A stretch of DNA of 41,510 nt from Desmonostoc vinosum HA7617-LM4 (lineage in GTDB: Bacteria; Cyanobacteriota; Cyanobacteriia; Cyanobacteriales; Nostocaceae): assembly GCA_019359515.1 (NCBI GenBank), contig JAHHHC010000052.1:1-41510 (forward strand), written 5' to 3'. The position numbers and the translations under genes were made by a program. The notes below the pieces were generated by a model. It was given only the letters and a program-made list of their open reading frames with translations. It was not told the origin of the DNA and ran no database searches. Positions 15,700-24,133 of this stretch are shown here, piece by piece (position 1 is the first letter of the stretch; every line of letters starts with the position of its first letter).

Positions 15700-18042
15700 T
15701 TAGTCATCAGAATTGTCTTTAGATGGTTCTATCCAAAGTTCGGTACAAGCATCAGCATCCTCTATGGTTAAAGTATCTGTTGATGAGTCGTCTTGTAGCT
15801 GAGAATGTCTGCTTTGAAAAGTGATCAACTCATCAACTACCTTAAAAGCTGCCGATGCAGACTGATATCGCTGTTTAAAGTCATCCCGCACCATCTTAGA
15901 GAGAATCTCTGCTAAAGAGTTGCTGACTTGTGCTTTGTCGCTCCAGTTTAACTCTCCATCAGCTTTGCGAGTTAATTCATGAGGAGCTATACCTGTCAGG
16001 GCTTTTATGCCAATCATGCCGATCGCATAGATATCACTACTATACTGCGGACGCCCAAAACATTGCTCGCTGGGTGCATAACCTCTAGTGCCAATACCAA
16101 TGGTAAAGGGGTTGTGTTCTTGCTCTTGGTTACGGATTGTCGAAACTTCTTTCACAGCTCCAAAATCGATCAGTACTAGTTTGCCATCTGAGTGTCGTCT
16201 GATAATGTTGCTGGGTTTAATATCGCGGTGAATCACACCGTTTTCATGAACAAATGCTAATGTTTGCAATAAATCCCGTAGTATTTTGATCGCTACGGTT
16301 TCTAAAAGGGGTTTGCCTAGTGGCAACTCTTGACTCAAAGGATGACCTATTACATATTCTTGAACCAAGTAAAATTCTTCGTCTTCTTCAAAGTAAGCCA
16401 AAAGTTGAGGTATTTGGCTGTGCGTGCCCAATTTTTCGAGTATTTGCGCCTCGGAGTTGAATAAACGTCTCGCCAATTGCAATCCTTCAGATTGGGGATT
16501 AGCGGGTCTTAGTTGCTTGACTACACATTGGGGATTGCCAGGACGCTGTGTATCTTCTGCAACATAGGTTTCGCTAAATCCACCTGAACTGAGAACTTTG
16601 ACAATTTTGTAGCGGTTGGCGAGCATTTTCCCGGATACAGCCAAATCTCGTTGCTGGATTAAGTCTTGGAAATCATCTTGTTGACTAATAATCTCTTGAA
16701 CAATAGGGGAAGCTTTGTATTTCTGAAAGATGTTCACCAATTGGTGTTTTCTCATCTTTTCCCTAGCGACTTCAGTTCCCAGGTAAAACAGTCCGTTGCA
16801 GGCGATCGCTAGTATTGGTAAAGTAGTTGGAAAAATTAACTGATTATAGATAAATAATATGTAGCAAGTCCCACCCCAAACACCAGCGATGATTATACTC
16901 CGGAAAAACCTAGTAATTCCGCGCTTGCTTCTAGTAACTACGAAGGCTGTACCGCCAACTAAAAACAATACAAATAAACCCCGCAATGCTGGGCTAGTAA
17001 TCGCTTCACCAATCGCTTTATCTGTAAGCAATGTGGCGATCGCATTCGCGTGAATTTCTACTCCCGACATCCGATCAGGGCTAGCGATTACGGGGTGATA
17101 ATCATTGCTTAACTGAGCTGTAGCTCCAATCAAGACTATCTTGTCTTTGAAAAACTTGCCTTTTTGTAAATAATTGTTCCAGTTTTCTTCATCTAGTACG
17201 TACCATAAAGGTATCGGCTCAAATGTACCTGTTGGCCCCCAAAAGTAAATGCGATCGCCTTTCGGTTGGGAATAATTGATTTGCGCCCCCCTCAGTACCG
17301 CTTCATCAAATGAGGGTAGTTTGGCTGTAAAAACACTCTCTTGCCCCAACAATTTGGGAAACTCGCTGGCCAGTCGGTGAACTTTGCCGTCAACTTCTAG
17401 AGGAAAATTCACTGTACCAACGGATACTGACCCTTTACGAAACATCTGTTGCGGCTGTGTCAGTTGCATGAATGTCCCTTGGTGCGTTTCAAAATTTTCG
17501 TAGAGTGCCCCTAAGGTAACTTTGCCGCCATATTTTTGTAATGCAGCTTGCAGTAGGCGATCGTCAGTATCTCCATAGCTGCTTTGTGTATCAAAAATTA
17601 TGTCTACACCTACAGACCGCGCACCTGCTTTCATCAATTTTGCAACTATTTGTCCATATGCAGCCCGTTTGTAGGGAAAAGACTTCAATGGTTCTAAGTC
17701 GGCATATTGTAGCGGATCTAGTTTATAGTACTGCTCGGGAACTGATATTGATTGCTCGTCTATCGCCAAAATTACAATGTTTTCCGGGGGGAAAATTGCC
17801 CCGCGCAGTTGAAAAAAATTAGCAAACGCTTGATTTTCTATCACTTGAACGAAGTCTAAACTCAAAGCACTTAGCATCGCTGCTGCTATGGCTGAAGCCC
17901 CAGCAAGTAAATGACCAAAACGCAGTATTTGCTGTGACTGGCGCGTTGATGCTGTTACAGTTGCCTGTGTCGGTTTAGTTGACAGTCTATTGGCAGTAGA
18001 GACTGGTTTTTTAGTTAAGGTAGATGTAGGTTCTTCTGCCAT
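15700..18042 (-). CDS. CHASE2-domain serine/threonine protein kinase
   Basis: 780 residues. A cytoplasmic Ser/Thr-rich tail (1-45) leads to a membrane segment near 45-65, then an extracytoplasmic CHASE2 sensor (about 70-345; VILAIDEQSI, GVDIIFD, KDKIVLIGATAQLSND). Three membrane segments (about 350-425) and a linker follow, then a Hanks-type kinase (about 475-735). K509 (VVKQLRP), H605-R-D607-IKPSN and D626-F-G are all present, so it should be active. The C-terminal tail is acidic and Thr/Ser-rich. It probably relays an extracellular signal into phosphorylation of cytoplasmic targets. CHASE2 followed by a kinase is a common cyanobacterial architecture. No partner phosphatase is adjacent. Confidence 0.95.
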   Translation of the reverse strand: MAEEPTSTLTKKPVSTANRLSTKPTQATVTASTRQSQQILRFGHLLAGASAIAAAMLSALSLDFVQVIENQAFANFFQLRGAIFPPENIVILAIDEQSISVPEQYYKLDPLQYADLEPLKSFPYKRAAYGQIVAKLMKAGARSVGVDIIFDTQSSYGDTDDRLLQAALQKYGGKVTLGALYENFETHQGTFMQLTQPQQMFRKGSVSVGTVNFPLEVDGKVHRLASEFPKLLGQESVFTAKLPSFDEAVLRGAQINYSQPKGDRIYFWGPTGTFEPIPLWYVLDEENWNNYLQKGKFFKDKIVLIGATAQLSNDYHPVIASPDRMSGVEIHANAIATLLTDKAIGEAITSPALRGLFVLFLVGGTAFVVTRSKRGITRFFRSIIIAGVWGGTCYILFIYNQLIFPTTLPILAIACNGLFYLGTEVAREKMRKHQLVNIFQKYKASPIVQEIISQQDDFQDLIQQRDLAVSGKMLANRYKIVKVLSSGGFSETYVAEDTQRPGNPQCVVKQLRPANPQSEGLQLARRLFNSEAQILEKLGTHSQIPQLLAYFEEDEEFYLVQEYVIGHPLSQELPLGKPLLETVAIKILRDLLQTLAFVHENGVIHRDIKPSNIIRRHSDGKLVLIDFGAVKEVSTIRNQEQEHNPFTIGIGTRGYAPSEQCFGRPQYSSDIYAIGMIGIKALTGIAPHELTRKADGELNWSDKAQVSNSLAEILSKMVRDDFKQRYQSASAAFKVVDELITFQSRHSQLQDDSSTDTLTIEDADACTELWIEPSKDNSDD

Positions 18043-18309
18043 ATTATGTTACTGATTGATTTAGTTACAACAGTTCTTAGCGGCAGGCAGAAGCTGACAT
18101 TAATGTTTTGAAATGTTAAATTTTGCCTGATGCCATTTGAGTTCAAGATGCCTACCAAGTTTTTTATTTGATAGTCTGCAATTAGAAGTTAGTCCTTCTG
18201 GGCTGTGGCTTTTCAATTATTCTGACCCTGTTTTAGAGCCATCACTTTGAAATAATACTTAAATGAAAAGTTTATACATTTGTAAAGTATCTTCTGTTTT
18301 CCAACAAAC

Positions 18310-18555
18310 TTACGTTACTAAAGTTCCTCCCCAAAAGATTCCTATATAAGCACTGCCTAAGTTCATCTGTTTTTCTGACTGAAGCTCTAAACAATAGATT
18401 GTCTCATAGATTAATGCCATAAATACTTGCTGCTCTACTCGGTTGCAAAGAGATTTTACACTAATCTCGCCAACAGGTTCATCTCTGTGTAAGGTTCTAC
18501 TAGAAACAGTCCTTAAGACTTCTTCTGTTTTTAGCGTAGTGTTGGTATCCTTCAC
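18310..18555 (-). CDS. Hypothetical protein, 81 aa, GTG start
   Basis: The GTG at 18555 is preceded by AGAAGGACATGCTTT, a good ribosome-binding site at normal spacing. The N-terminal half is polar (Thr/Glu-rich), and the middle (VEQQVFMALIYETIYCLELQ) is an amphipathic helix; the end is hydrophobic. No family is recognised. It precedes the CHASE2 kinase gene on the same strand, about 270 bases away, and is divergent from labA-like 18900. Composition matches the surroundings. Confidence 0.45.
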   Translation of the reverse strand: MKDTNTTLKTEEVLRTVSSRTLHRDEPVGEISVKSLCNRVEQQVFMALIYETIYCLELQSEKQMNLGSAYIGIFWGGTLVT

Positions 18556-18844
18556 AAAGCATGTCCTTCTGTTGGCAGCAACTTATATCCTACCTTAAGG
18601 CTATACCATACCTCTTTAGGAGTAAACTTGACTGTTATATAGCAAAGAATGCTGTTACCCAGTCGATTTTATTGGTAGATTTTGATCACAGACTAGATCT
18701 TGTAGTGTCGGAGGTGAAAAAAACACAGAGCGCTAATTATCTCAACTTCAATATTGCAAACAATTTTATGCTTTGAAAGAGGTAAGATAAAAGCTATACA
18801 GTAAAACCTACTTCGCAGACATTAGCAAATTTGTCATTTGAGAA

Positions 18845-18854
18845 TTGCTATAAT
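18845..18854 (+). promoter_or_regulatory. Extended -10 promoter upstream of the NYN gene
   Basis: TTGCTATAAT provides a TGn extension and a perfect TATAAT at 18849-18854, 46 bases before the ATG. No good -35 lies at standard spacing, which fits an extended -10 promoter. Confidence 0.45.
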
Positions 18855-18899
18855 CTATTGTTCCATTAAATTCTTTTCTATTATTAGGTGTAAATTTCT

Positions 18900-19421
18900 A
18901 TGGGTTCTCCAATGAATCGTCTGTCTATTTTTGTAGACGGAAACAATATGTTCTATGCTCAACAAAAAAATGGCTGGTTTTTTGATCCCCGACGAGTTTT
19001 AGAGTATTTTAAACACGAGCAATCAGAAACAACATTAATTAATGCATTCTGGTACACTGGCTTAAAAGACCCACAAGATCAAAGAGGTTTTAGAGATGCT
19101 CTCATTAGTTTAGGATATACAGTAAGAACTAAAATACTCAAAGAATACTATGATGATTCCTCTGGTCGTTACTCCCAAAAAGCGAATTTAGATATTGAAA
19201 TTGTCGTAGATATGTTTAACACTGTAGATCAGTATGACAGAGTAGTATTATTTAGTGGTGATGGAGATTTTGAAAGAGCAATTGAGTTATTACGTTCTAA
19301 AAATACACATATTACAGTGGTATCGACCGAAGGAATGATCGCCAGAGAATTACGTAATGCTACGGATAGATATATAGATTTAAACGATATTAGAGACCAA
19401 ATAGAGAAAGTAGAAGGTTAG
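18900..19421 (+). CDS. LabA-like NYN-domain protein
   Basis: 173 residues, nearly all one NYN (PIN-like) domain. The acidic nuclease-type residues are visible: D13 in FVDGNNMF, the acid cluster in NLDIEIVVDMFN, and SGDGDFERAIELL. The fold is related to PIN ribonucleases; LabA of Synechococcus, in the same family, acts in output from the KaiABC clock. Whether this member cuts RNA or acts in clock output is not shown by the sequence. ATG 18900 is used; an internal ATG at 18912 (residue 5) is nearly equivalent. It is monocistronic, with leuA 167 bases downstream. Confidence 0.9.
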   Translation: MGSPMNRLSIFVDGNNMFYAQQKNGWFFDPRRVLEYFKHEQSETTLINAFWYTGLKDPQDQRGFRDALISLGYTVRTKILKEYYDDSSGRYSQKANLDIEIVVDMFNTVDQYDRVVLFSGDGDFERAIELLRSKNTHITVVSTEGMIARELRNATDRYIDLNDIRDQIEKVEG

Positions 19422-19587
19422 TAATCTTAGCAATTATTTACAAAATTAAAAGTAAAACACTTAAGTTAATAATTCAAAATTCAAAACTGTTACCACGACT
19501 GTAGCAAGATCCCGAAGGGTAACACAAGCTACGTATAGACTCAGGGGTATTAGACCCTAACATCCTGATCAACAAAAGGGCCAGATA

Positions 19588-21192
19588 ATGACTAACCGAG
19601 CAGATAGAATCATCATCTTTGACACTACACTCCGAGATGGAGAACAATGCCCTGGGGCAACTTTGAATATAGAGGAAAAACTAATTATCGCTAAGCAATT
19701 GGCGCGTTTGGGTGTAGATGTCATTGAAGCTGGTTTTGCTTTTGCTAGTCCGGGAGATTTTGCAGCAGTCAGCAAAATTGCTCAAATTGTGGGGACAGAA
19801 GATGGCCCTGTAATTTGTAGTTTGGCCAGGGCGCGACAAGATGATATCAAAGCAGCCGCAGAAGCAATCAAAGCGGCAGCACATCGCCGCATTCATACCT
19901 TTATTGCGACTTCTGATATTCATCTGCAATACAAACTCAAAAAAACAAAAGCAGAAGTGTTAGCGATCGCTCAAGAAATGGTAGCCTACGCTAAAAGCTT
20001 CACAGATGATGTAGAATTTTCTCCTGAAGATGCCGGACGTTCCGAACCAGAGTTTCTCTATCAAGTATTAGAGCAAGCGATCAAAGCTGGAGCAACAACA
20101 GTCAATATTCCCGATACAGTTGGTTACACTACCCCCAGCGAATTCGGCGCACTGATCAAAGGTATCAAAGAAAACGTCCCCAATATCAACCAGGCGATTA
20201 TTTCTGTTCACGGTCATAACGATTTAGGTTTAGCAGTTGCCAACTTTCTAGAAGCCGTTAAAAACGGTGCGCGACAACTAGAATGTACCATCAACGGTAT
20301 TGGTGAACGAGCAGGAAATGCCGCCTTAGAAGAATTAGTCATGGCGTTGCATGTCAGACGACAGTATTTTAATCCTTATTTTGGCAGACCATTAGATTCT
20401 CTAGAATCCCTGACAAATATCGACACGCGTCAAATTTATAAAACATCGCGTCTAGTTTCTAATTTGACAGGAATGTTAGTGCAACCAAATAAAGCAATTG
20501 TCGGAGCAAATGCATTTGCTCATGAGTCTGGCATTCATCAAGACGGCGTATTAAAAAACAAACTCACCTATGAAATAATGGATGCTCAATTGATAGGTTT
20601 GACAGAAAATCAAATCGTCTTGGGCAAACATTCGGGAAGAAACGCCTTCCGCACCCGTTTAAAAGAATTAGGTTTTGAGCTATCAGAAACTGAGTTAAAC
20701 AAAGCCTTCGTCAGATTTAAAGAAGTAGCGGATAAAAAGAAAGAAATTTCCGATTGGGACTTAGAAGCAATTGTAAATGACGAAATTCAACAAGCACCCG
20801 ATTTATTCCGCTTAGAATTAGTACAAGTTTCCTGTGGTAGTAACGCCCGTCCCACCGCTACCGTTACCCTCCGCACTCCAGAAGGCGAAGAATTAACCGA
20901 TGCAGCCATCGGTACCGGGCCAGTAGACGCTGTTTATAAAGCAATTAACCGGGTAGTTAATGTACCTAACCAATTGATTGAATTTTCTGTACAATCAGTA
21001 ACAGCAGGAATTGATGCCATTGGAGAAGTAACCATCCGCTTACGTTACGAATCAAGAGTGTTTTCAGGTCATTCAGCAAACACAGATATCATCGTGGCAT
21101 CAGCTCAAGCTTATTTAAATGCGCTCAATAGATTACATGCAGCATTGCAAAGTCAAGAAAAACCAAAAGGAGTATCTACACAAAAAGTGTAA
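19588..21192 (+). CDS. leuA: 2-isopropylmalate synthase
   Basis: 534 residues, the long form. It condenses 2-oxoisovalerate with acetyl-CoA in the first committed step of leucine synthesis. The TIM barrel (about 1-290) begins [16 protein letters not shown], with the catalytic Arg/Asp pair, and contains [13 protein letters not shown] with metal-binding histidines and [14 protein letters not shown]. The linker follows with [17 protein letters not shown]. The C-terminal LeuA allosteric domain (about 375-510) gives leucine feedback. The ATG at 19588 gives the expected N terminus. No other leu gene is adjacent. Confidence 0.98.
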   Translation: MTNRADRIIIFDTTLRDGEQCPGATLNIEEKLIIAKQLARLGVDVIEAGFAFASPGDFAAVSKIAQIVGTEDGPVICSLARARQDDIKAAAEAIKAAAHRRIHTFIATSDIHLQYKLKKTKAEVLAIAQEMVAYAKSFTDDVEFSPEDAGRSEPEFLYQVLEQAIKAGATTVNIPDTVGYTTPSEFGALIKGIKENVPNINQAIISVHGHNDLGLAVANFLEAVKNGARQLECTINGIGERAGNAALEELVMALHVRRQYFNPYFGRPLDSLESLTNIDTRQIYKTSRLVSNLTGMLVQPNKAIVGANAFAHESGIHQDGVLKNKLTYEIMDAQLIGLTENQIVLGKHSGRNAFRTRLKELGFELSETELNKAFVRFKEVADKKKEISDWDLEAIVNDEIQQAPDLFRLELVQVSCGSNARPTATVTLRTPEGEELTDAAIGTGPVDAVYKAINRVVNVPNQLIEFSVQSVTAGIDAIGEVTIRLRYESRVFSGHSANTDIIVASAQAYLNALNRLHAALQSQEKPKGVSTQKV

Positions 21193-21395
21193 AAACACTT
21201 CTGTTGTGATTTGCAGTTAGTCGGAAAACATCAGTGGGATAGCACACCTGTACTACTCCGCTGAGTTTTTGTATATATTTAGTTGCTTTTTTATACATTC
21301 ATATTTCGCAAAAAGTCAAGCATATTGAATTATTAATATTTTTTACTTTCGAGATTTTGTGATTTACCTAATAGCAAGAAAATTTTATCCTGAGA

Positions 21396-22088
21396 ATGAA
21401 AGTTTATGATCAATCAAGTTGTAAAATGGTTAACGAAAAAACTACAGAATTGCCACTCTGGGTACAAGATAGAGATATAGTCATTGCTCAAGATCAAGAA
21501 GTACAGTGGCGAGAAGGAAAACGTCCAGATTATTCATTTACCAATGAATTTCTTAATCGAGAGAGAAAATTTCAGCATTCCGAAGGTTCTTTAGAAGCGC
21601 TCGCTCAAAATTTAGTCCGCACTTTTGAAATGGAAGCTTCTCATAAATCTAATCCCGAACAGTGGCTTTCTATTGTTGCTGATAAGTTTAAAATGAGTAG
21701 CAATGGCGGACAACAATACACTGCCCAAGAGGTTGCAACTCAAGGAACCTATAACTTATTTCTCGGTGAAAGTGAGCAGTATAGTTCCAAATCAGAAACC
21801 TTTGAATCTTCATTTGAACTTTTTCATACAGCCTTTCCTAATGGCTTCCTTTGGGAATTAACAGAAGTACTTTCTGGGCCGCCTAGTGTTACCTTTAAGT
21901 GGCGACATTGGGGAACATTTAGTGGTTCCTATAAAAACTATACACCTACTGGAGAAACAGTAGAAATGGTAGGAGTTAGTATTGCTCGCGTTACTGATGA
22001 TTTGAAAATTGAGTCCTTGGAGCATTATTTTGATAACAATGCTTTTCTGCAAAAATTAACGAGTGGTGGTTGTCCTTTCCACCCCTAA
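21396..22088 (+). CDS. SnoaL-like protein related to plant pathogen-related protein
   Basis: 230 residues. The C-terminal part (about 80-225) looks like an NTF2/SnoaL-type cone fold. The stretch GPPSVTFKWRHWGTFSG, then YTPTGETVEMVGVSIA, then DDLKIESLEHYFDN resembles, from memory, barley pathogen-related protein and its bacterial relatives. The biochemical role of this group is unknown; a polyketide-cyclase or ligand-binding role is only a guess. ATG 21396 is used; ATG 21426 (MVNEKTTELP) is a reasonable alternative. No signal peptide. Single gene. Confidence 0.75.
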   Translation: MKVYDQSSCKMVNEKTTELPLWVQDRDIVIAQDQEVQWREGKRPDYSFTNEFLNRERKFQHSEGSLEALAQNLVRTFEMEASHKSNPEQWLSIVADKFKMSSNGGQQYTAQEVATQGTYNLFLGESEQYSSKSETFESSFELFHTAFPNGFLWELTEVLSGPPSVTFKWRHWGTFSGSYKNYTPTGETVEMVGVSIARVTDDLKIESLEHYFDNNAFLQKLTSGGCPFHP

Positions 22089-22169
22089 AATGATGATTAG
22101 CATCAGCGTTTGCAATATTCCAATGATGAAAATACTGAACCATTAACTATAAAGCAAAAGCTATATTTA

Positions 22170-22333
22170 GCAGGCTTATTGCAAAAGTAGTTCTGTTTGC
22201 GTTCTTCTTTGCGCGGCAGTTGCTCATGGGGAAAACCACTCTTCTGCGCGCTGCCTTTGCGTGTTAGTGTTCGCGAAGCGTCTCGTAGAGAAGCGGGGCG
22301 TAGCCCGGTAAAAAAAGATTTATGCATGAGGTC
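22170..22333. mobile_element. Degenerate miniature element, second copy of the TA-flanked type
   Basis: The ends resemble those of the 5481-5645 element: CTTATTGCAAAAGTA at the left, and at the right a reverse complement reading GACCTCATGCATAAATC. TA lies on both sides (22168-22169, 22334-22335). Length is 164 bases against 165. The interior differs, being GC-rich spacer repeat (GCGAAGCGTCTCGTAGAG type). It ends about 35 bases before the recQ start. Confidence 0.4.
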
Positions 22334-22369
22334 TAGTATTCAAGGATATGGGTGCATCTAGTATTGACT

Positions 22370-23812
22370 ATGAATCAGCCGACAACAAAATCTTGGCAAG
22401 AAGTTCTTGCAGCTTTTAAAAAAATTTGGGGTTACGAAGATTTTCGTCCACCACAGGGAGAAATCGTCAGCAGTTTGTTAGCACAAAAAGATGCGCTAAT
22501 AATCATGCCCACAGGCGGAGGAAAATCAATTTGTTTTCAACTGCCAGCATTGCTACAAACAGGTTTAACTTTAGTAGTTTCACCTCTAGTAGCATTAATG
22601 GAAAACCAAGTACAAGAACTGCAACAATATCATCAAAAAGCTGCACTTTTACACAGTGAATTATCTCCATCCCAACGCCGATTAACACTGCAAGCTTTAG
22701 AAAAACAACAGCTAAGATTACTTTATCTATCACCAGAAACTTTACTAAGTCTGCCAGTTTGGGAAAGATTATCTCATCCCCAATTACAAATTAACGGTTT
22801 AATTCTGGATGAAGCTCATTGCTTAGTGCAATGGGGAGAAACATTTCGCCCAGCTTATCGCAGATTAGGAACCGTCAGACCTGCACTGTTAAAATCAAAA
22901 CCACTAGGCACAAAAATCAGCATAGCCGCTTTTACTGCCACTGCCGACCCCTCTGCTCAAAAAATCATTCAAACAGTCTTACAATTACAGCAACCAGAGG
23001 TTTTTCGCTTAAATCCCTATCGTCCTAATCTCCATCTCAGCGTTCGTATAGCTTGGACACCAAGAGGCAGAAAGCAACAATTATTAAAATTTATCCAAAA
23101 TAGACCACAACAAGCTGGGTTAATTTACGTCCGTACCAGACGAGATAGCGAAAACTTAGCCCAATGGTTAGCAGAGATGGGTTATGACACAACTAGCTAT
23201 CATGCAGGATTGGGTGCAACAGAACGCCGTGCAGTGGAAACTAGTTGGTTAGGTGGTAAAATTCCCTTCGTTGTCTGCACCTGTGCATTTGGTATGGGAA
23301 TAAATAAACCAAACGTGCGTTGGGTAATTCACTTTCACTCGCCACATCTGCTATCAGAATATGTGCAAGAAATCGGCCGTGCTGGCAGAGATGGAAAACC
23401 AGCCGAAGCATTAACTTTGATGAGTGAACCAACAGGATGGTTGGATTCAGAAGATAAGCAAAGACAGCAGTTTTTTCAACAACAAATGCGATCGCAACAG
23501 CAAACAGCACAACAACTAATCAAAAAACTACCACAACAAGGAGAAGTTAATAAAGTAACGCGACAATTTCCCGATAGTGCGATCGCATTAGCTTTACTTC
23601 ATAGCAGTGGTCAGTTAAACTGGCTTGACCCTTTTCATTACATCATAGAAAGCAAAGCTAAGAGTCAGCCATCAACACAATTACATGCTGCTCAACAAAT
23701 GAATCAATACTTGAATCATAAACAATGTCGTTGGCAGTTTTTATTAAACGCTTTTGGTTTTGCCAAAGAAGTACCTAACTGGCGTTGCGGACATTGCGAT
23801 AATTGCCGCTAG
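22370..23812 (+). CDS. recQ: RecQ-type ATP-dependent DNA helicase, short form
   Basis: 480 residues from ATG 22370; a GTG at 22352 would add six. Motif I TGGGKS (T48-S53), motif II D147-EAH, motif III FTATADPSAQ, and the C-terminal RecA lobe with YVRTRRDSENLA, FGMGINKPNVRWVIH and EIGRAGRDGKPAEA are all present. Zinc-binding cysteines C453, C473, C476 and C479 close the protein. The winged-helix and HRDC domains of long RecQ are missing; the protein stops at the zinc domain, as many cyanobacterial RecQ-like proteins do. It unwinds 3'-5' in DNA repair. The symbol reflects the family, and a longer RecQ may also exist. Confidence 0.93.
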   Translation: MNQPTTKSWQEVLAAFKKIWGYEDFRPPQGEIVSSLLAQKDALIIMPTGGGKSICFQLPALLQTGLTLVVSPLVALMENQVQELQQYHQKAALLHSELSPSQRRLTLQALEKQQLRLLYLSPETLLSLPVWERLSHPQLQINGLILDEAHCLVQWGETFRPAYRRLGTVRPALLKSKPLGTKISIAAFTATADPSAQKIIQTVLQLQQPEVFRLNPYRPNLHLSVRIAWTPRGRKQQLLKFIQNRPQQAGLIYVRTRRDSENLAQWLAEMGYDTTSYHAGLGATERRAVETSWLGGKIPFVVCTCAFGMGINKPNVRWVIHFHSPHLLSEYVQEIGRAGRDGKPAEALTLMSEPTGWLDSEDKQRQQFFQQQMRSQQQTAQQLIKKLPQQGEVNKVTRQFPDSAIALALLHSSGQLNWLDPFHYIIESKAKSQPSTQLHAAQQMNQYLNHKQCRWQFLLNAFGFAKEVPNWRCGHCDNCR

Positions 23813-23864
23813 CCGAGTGATACCATGTCCGGCTAATCACTTATCATAAAAATTTCTCCCTTGT

Positions 23865-24050
23865 CCCCCTTCGGGTGACGCTCGCAAGCTCGCTAACGCA
23901 GTCGCCTGCGGAGGGAAACCCTCCTTTACTCGCTGTCTCACCGCGTCTCCCTATCTCCGCGTCACTTTAAACGGACATGATATGAGGATGTCAAATTGAG
24001 TTTATAGATGCCCAATCCCTAGTCCCTAATCCCCAATCCCCAATCCCTCA
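23865..24050. repeat. Spacer repeats upstream of hflX: GC-rich block and CCCCAAT heptamers
   Basis: 23865-23965 is a GC-rich repeat block including GGAGGGAAACCCTCC. 24008-24050 is a run of CCCTAGT/CCCCAAT heptamers, the short tandem repeat type known from Nostoc and Anabaena spacers. Confidence 0.7.
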
Positions 24051-24133
24051 AAAGATAGAGTTTGCAGTCATAACCCTGTTGTAAAATAGACATAAGAAGG
24101 ATTCGGGGGGCCATTTACTGGTCATAAACGCCT

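Noticed and set aside
24008-24050. CRISPR-like array of short repeats
   Set aside because: These are contiguous heptamers without unique spacers, so not CRISPR. No CRISPR array was found anywhere in the window.
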